DNA from: Gnetum montanum
Taxonomy: Eukaryota; Streptophyta; Gnetopsida; Gnetales; Gnetaceae
Reading direction: 5' to 3'
DNA length: 64,000 nt
NCBI GenBank assembly: GCA_015680685.1
Contig: MNCI01002733.1
Location: 926-64,925 of the forward strand
Shown here: in pieces, positions 61,561 to 64,000 of the stretch
Layout of the letters: each line of letters begins with the position of its first letter
How positions within the stretch are numbered: position 1 is the stretch's first letter
The notes under the pieces: model-generated
The model's database searches: none
What the model was told of the DNA's origin: nothing
What the model saw: only the letters and a program-made list of their open reading frames with translations
Made by a program: the position numbers and the translations under genes

Positions 61561-63483
61561 TTGAGCTCCAACGCCATTCAACACCGACAAGTGTGGCTGA
61601 TTTGATGATGACTATGAGAATCTAGGAGCTAGTGCAAGGGCTTAAGGTATGATGGAGTAGTAGTGGCATCATGGTCATAGGTGAATTAGTGGGAGGACAC
61701 CATGTAATAGTAGTAGTAGGAGGGCAAGTGTAGGACATAGTAGTGATGACAGTGAGTAGTGACAAGTCGCCTGCAAATAAGATGTGGCTCAGGCCTATGA
61801 AACCCTTAGTGGGGGTTTACTATGTCAAGGAAATGGTGGATTGGTGATTTGTAGTGTGGTTTTTGCCTAGGTGGTGATGGGAAAACAATTTTTTCTAATG
61901 CATGAGGGTTTCAATAGATTTGGCACAACTTGGGGTAGATAGGACAGTGAGGCAGTGTAATGGAAATGGAATGCGTAGCAAGAAATAAGGAGAGGAGTGT
62001 AGTAGCATGGAGAGTGATCGGTGCGTGTGGTGGTGGGAAGGGCAGGTAGCTGGTGCATAAGGTGAATAGCAAGGCATGTGGGAGGAGGCAGGCAATGTAG
62101 CAGTAAATAGGCAAAGCATGAAATAATAGTAGCTAAGGAGGCTTGCTCGATATAATGAGCTAATATTGGGGTTGTGCAGTCCTCGACGGGCTTATGTAAA
62201 TGACAAGATGCTTTATTATAAAGGCATTCATGAGGATTAGCATAAAAGTAGTCTTTCTCTTTAGGTTTTTCTACAATGGATCTTCTCTTTTTAGGTGTAC
62301 TAATTCCTTCTCTCTACATTGCTTTGACAACATGAGCAAATTGCTCTCATATTGAGTAACCCAACTAGCTATGTTCAATTTAATAGTGACATCCTTGTAA
62401 ATCCTAAATGCCTTTGGTGATCTTCTACAACTTTTGCCATATTACCATCATATGTAACAACAAAAATATTGCTTTCAATTAAAACTAGGTAGTCAAAGGC
62501 TACCATTTATGAGGAGTGGTTTTGAAACAAATATTTGTGCATCTTCTAGTTACAAGTCACTTGCCTATGTTTAGTTGGGCTAACATTTTAAATTTTAAAT
62601 TTTTGGTACATAAATGGATGTCACTTTTGATATTATAGATTTTTTTTTGCATTGGCATTGTTTTGAGTTAGTGTTAGTCTAGGTTGTAATTATAAGATTC
62701 CTAATACATCCACAACATATTGTTTAGAAGTTGTTTCTTGTTTTATTCAACATGAGGATATTTGTAACATTCATGAGCCAATTTTGTGATTGTGGATTTA
62801 GTTTCAAGTTTTACTATCTGAAGATGATTTTTATATAGATATTTAGATAGTGTTCATGATAATTCTGAGAATTATGTGAATTTTTTTTAAAATTTTTACA
62901 TTATAGTTTTTTTATGTTTTTCTTTGTTTTATAGTTATGTTTTTATTTATCGAGGATACTAATAGTTTGTCTATTTTATTGGTTTACAAGCTTCTAGCTT
63001 CTAGAATAATATGATGGCTTAACAACATATCCCCTCTTTCTCCCATAGCTTAGTCTTGCTCGTAATGGACATGTTATGTTTTTTTCTCTTTGTCATATTT
63101 TACAGTTATTCCTGGTCCTCATAAGTTTAGAAACTATCTATTATTTTTGTTGTGGGAGCTGCATAGTGCAACAATGATCATGGTCATATATATATATATA
63201 TATGCTATTGTCACATAGTGTGACTGTACCTATTGATATGGACATCCTTGATTATAAGTTAAAATTTCAGTTATTTAATGTTTCATATTTTTGGTTTGTT
63301 TTATGTTTTTCTAGTAAAAGGCTACAAGTTGATACAAAATAAAGTGTTGACAATAAAAATTTGAAATGTAACAATGTAAAACAAGGCATAATTTCTAAAG
63401 TAAAAAGTGCACATAATGTGAGAAGACAAATAGGGCATATTGTACACATAAGTGAGATAGAAGGAATGGCCATAAATTTAATA
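61561..63483. other. Gene-free region
   Basis: 61640-62120 is G-rich with AGTAGTAG and GGAGG words; its minus-strand open frames (61867-62119) are Ser/Thr/Pro low complexity and not credible genes. 62150-63480 is T-rich with a (TA)n tract at 63185-63203. No family is recognised. Confidence 0.4.
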
Positions 63484-63634
63484 GCTTTAGGCCTTGGTGG
63501 GCCATGTGTTGCTAGTTTTAGGCCTTAGTAGGCTATGTGTTGCTAGTTTTAGGCTTTGGTAGGCCATGTGTTACCAATTTTAGGCCTTGGTAGACCATGT
63601 GTTGCCAGTTTTAGGCCTTGGGGGGCCATGGTAA
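63484..63634 (-). repeat. 31-bp minisatellite, inverted (5 units)
   Basis: Regular units TTTAGGCCTTGGTGGGCCAT...GTTGCTAG at a 31-base period. These are the reverse complement of the units after integrase (48605-48855), and more homogeneous than those copies. Confidence 0.85.
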
Positions 63635-64000
63635 TTTTTCTAAGCATGAGATAGTTTTGAAAGAACATACATGAATGAGTTAATAAGAAAGGGAACTGTA
63701 TGTTAACACAAAAACATGGTATAAGTTCACAAAAATAGGTAAGAATGAGTTAATAAGAGAGGGAACCATATGTTAATTGTAAATTTGTTTCTTGATCTTT
63801 CATATATTAAGGAACTTCTTTTGCATGATTCTCTACTCATTATATCTCTTATTTAGCATGGCAAGCTATAGGCATTTTCATTGGTCATCCTGTGTTGTAG
63901 AGTTGGTGTTGCTAACATCATAGTTGTTCTTGTTGTTAGCCCTACTCTGAGTATTGAGAGTTTCCTCTTGAAAACTCCACCTCCAAGCCTTAGTCAATGT
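63635..64000. other. End of window, nothing recognised
   Basis: A ~20-base phrase (ATGAGTTAATAAGAnAGGGAAC) repeats at about 63673 and 63744. Otherwise there is no coding or repeat pattern. Confidence 0.3.

Noticed and set aside
61867-62119. Three overlapping minus-strand Pro/Ser/His-rich frames
   Set aside because: They come from a G-rich low-complexity stretch, with no start context or family.
1-64000. tRNA, rRNA, snRNA genes
   Set aside because: I looked for tRNA TTC-loop and anticodon patterns and conserved rRNA phrases and saw none that held up; the only tRNA-related signal is the decayed PBS at 27523-27542.

Overview
This window looks like nuclear DNA from a large-genome seed plant, most likely a gymnosperm; that is an inference, not a species call. 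The reasons are one intron-split plant gene fragment, very AT-rich and visibly CpG-poor DNA, and dense, old, nested LTR retrotransposons whose reading frames are riddled with stops. No intact long gene is present. Nearly everything outside 1-736 and 7.0-8.3 kb is decayed mobile DNA or tandem repeat.

Layout. 1-736: CpG-rich, apparently single-copy promoter-like DNA ending at an ambiguous base. 738-6104: block A, a minus-strand LTR-element segment duplicated as block B (16679-22093). 6105-7005: a ~306-bp tandem array abutting a 5'-truncated class I plant O-methyltransferase (OMT; three exons, 7017-8122) with an altered catalytic motif. 8.7-11.3 kb: LINE remains. 12408-28383: two head-to-tail, minus-strand copies of a gag-protease-ORF3 LTR family in which I find no reverse transcriptase (RT) or integrase (IN). 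The termini are recognisable: LTR ends TGATG...ATCA, a decayed tRNA-Asp-like primer-binding site (PBS) and a G-rich polypurine tract (PPT). 29.0-30.1 kb: an L1-type LINE remnant.

30.6-48.9 kb: a second, plus-strand LTR family of Ty3/gypsy Tat/Ogre-like type with LTR, gag, protease, RT, RNase H and integrase. Its protease and RT are separated by ~9.8 kb holding a minus-strand ORF remnant (36.9-40.65 kb) and a ~185-bp degenerate satellite-like array (42.56-45.35 kb). 49.3-53.5 kb: a plus-strand, internally deleted copy of the first family. 54.0-54.4 kb: an orphan pentatricopeptide-repeat (PPR) fragment. 57.05-60.24 kb: a plus-strand copy of the ORF at 36.9-40.65 kb, followed directly by a second-family LTR. 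A ~30-bp minisatellite recurs at several sites in both orientations.

The most interesting points are: the two diverged copies of an extra retroelement ORF that resembles an FCP1/NIF-type HAD phosphatase domain followed by a coiled coil; the 185-bp array; the OMT with a displaced catalytic His beside a tandem array; and the A/B duplication, whose similarity rises from ~94% at one end to ~99% at the other. All family calls come from reading translations by eye; no search was run.
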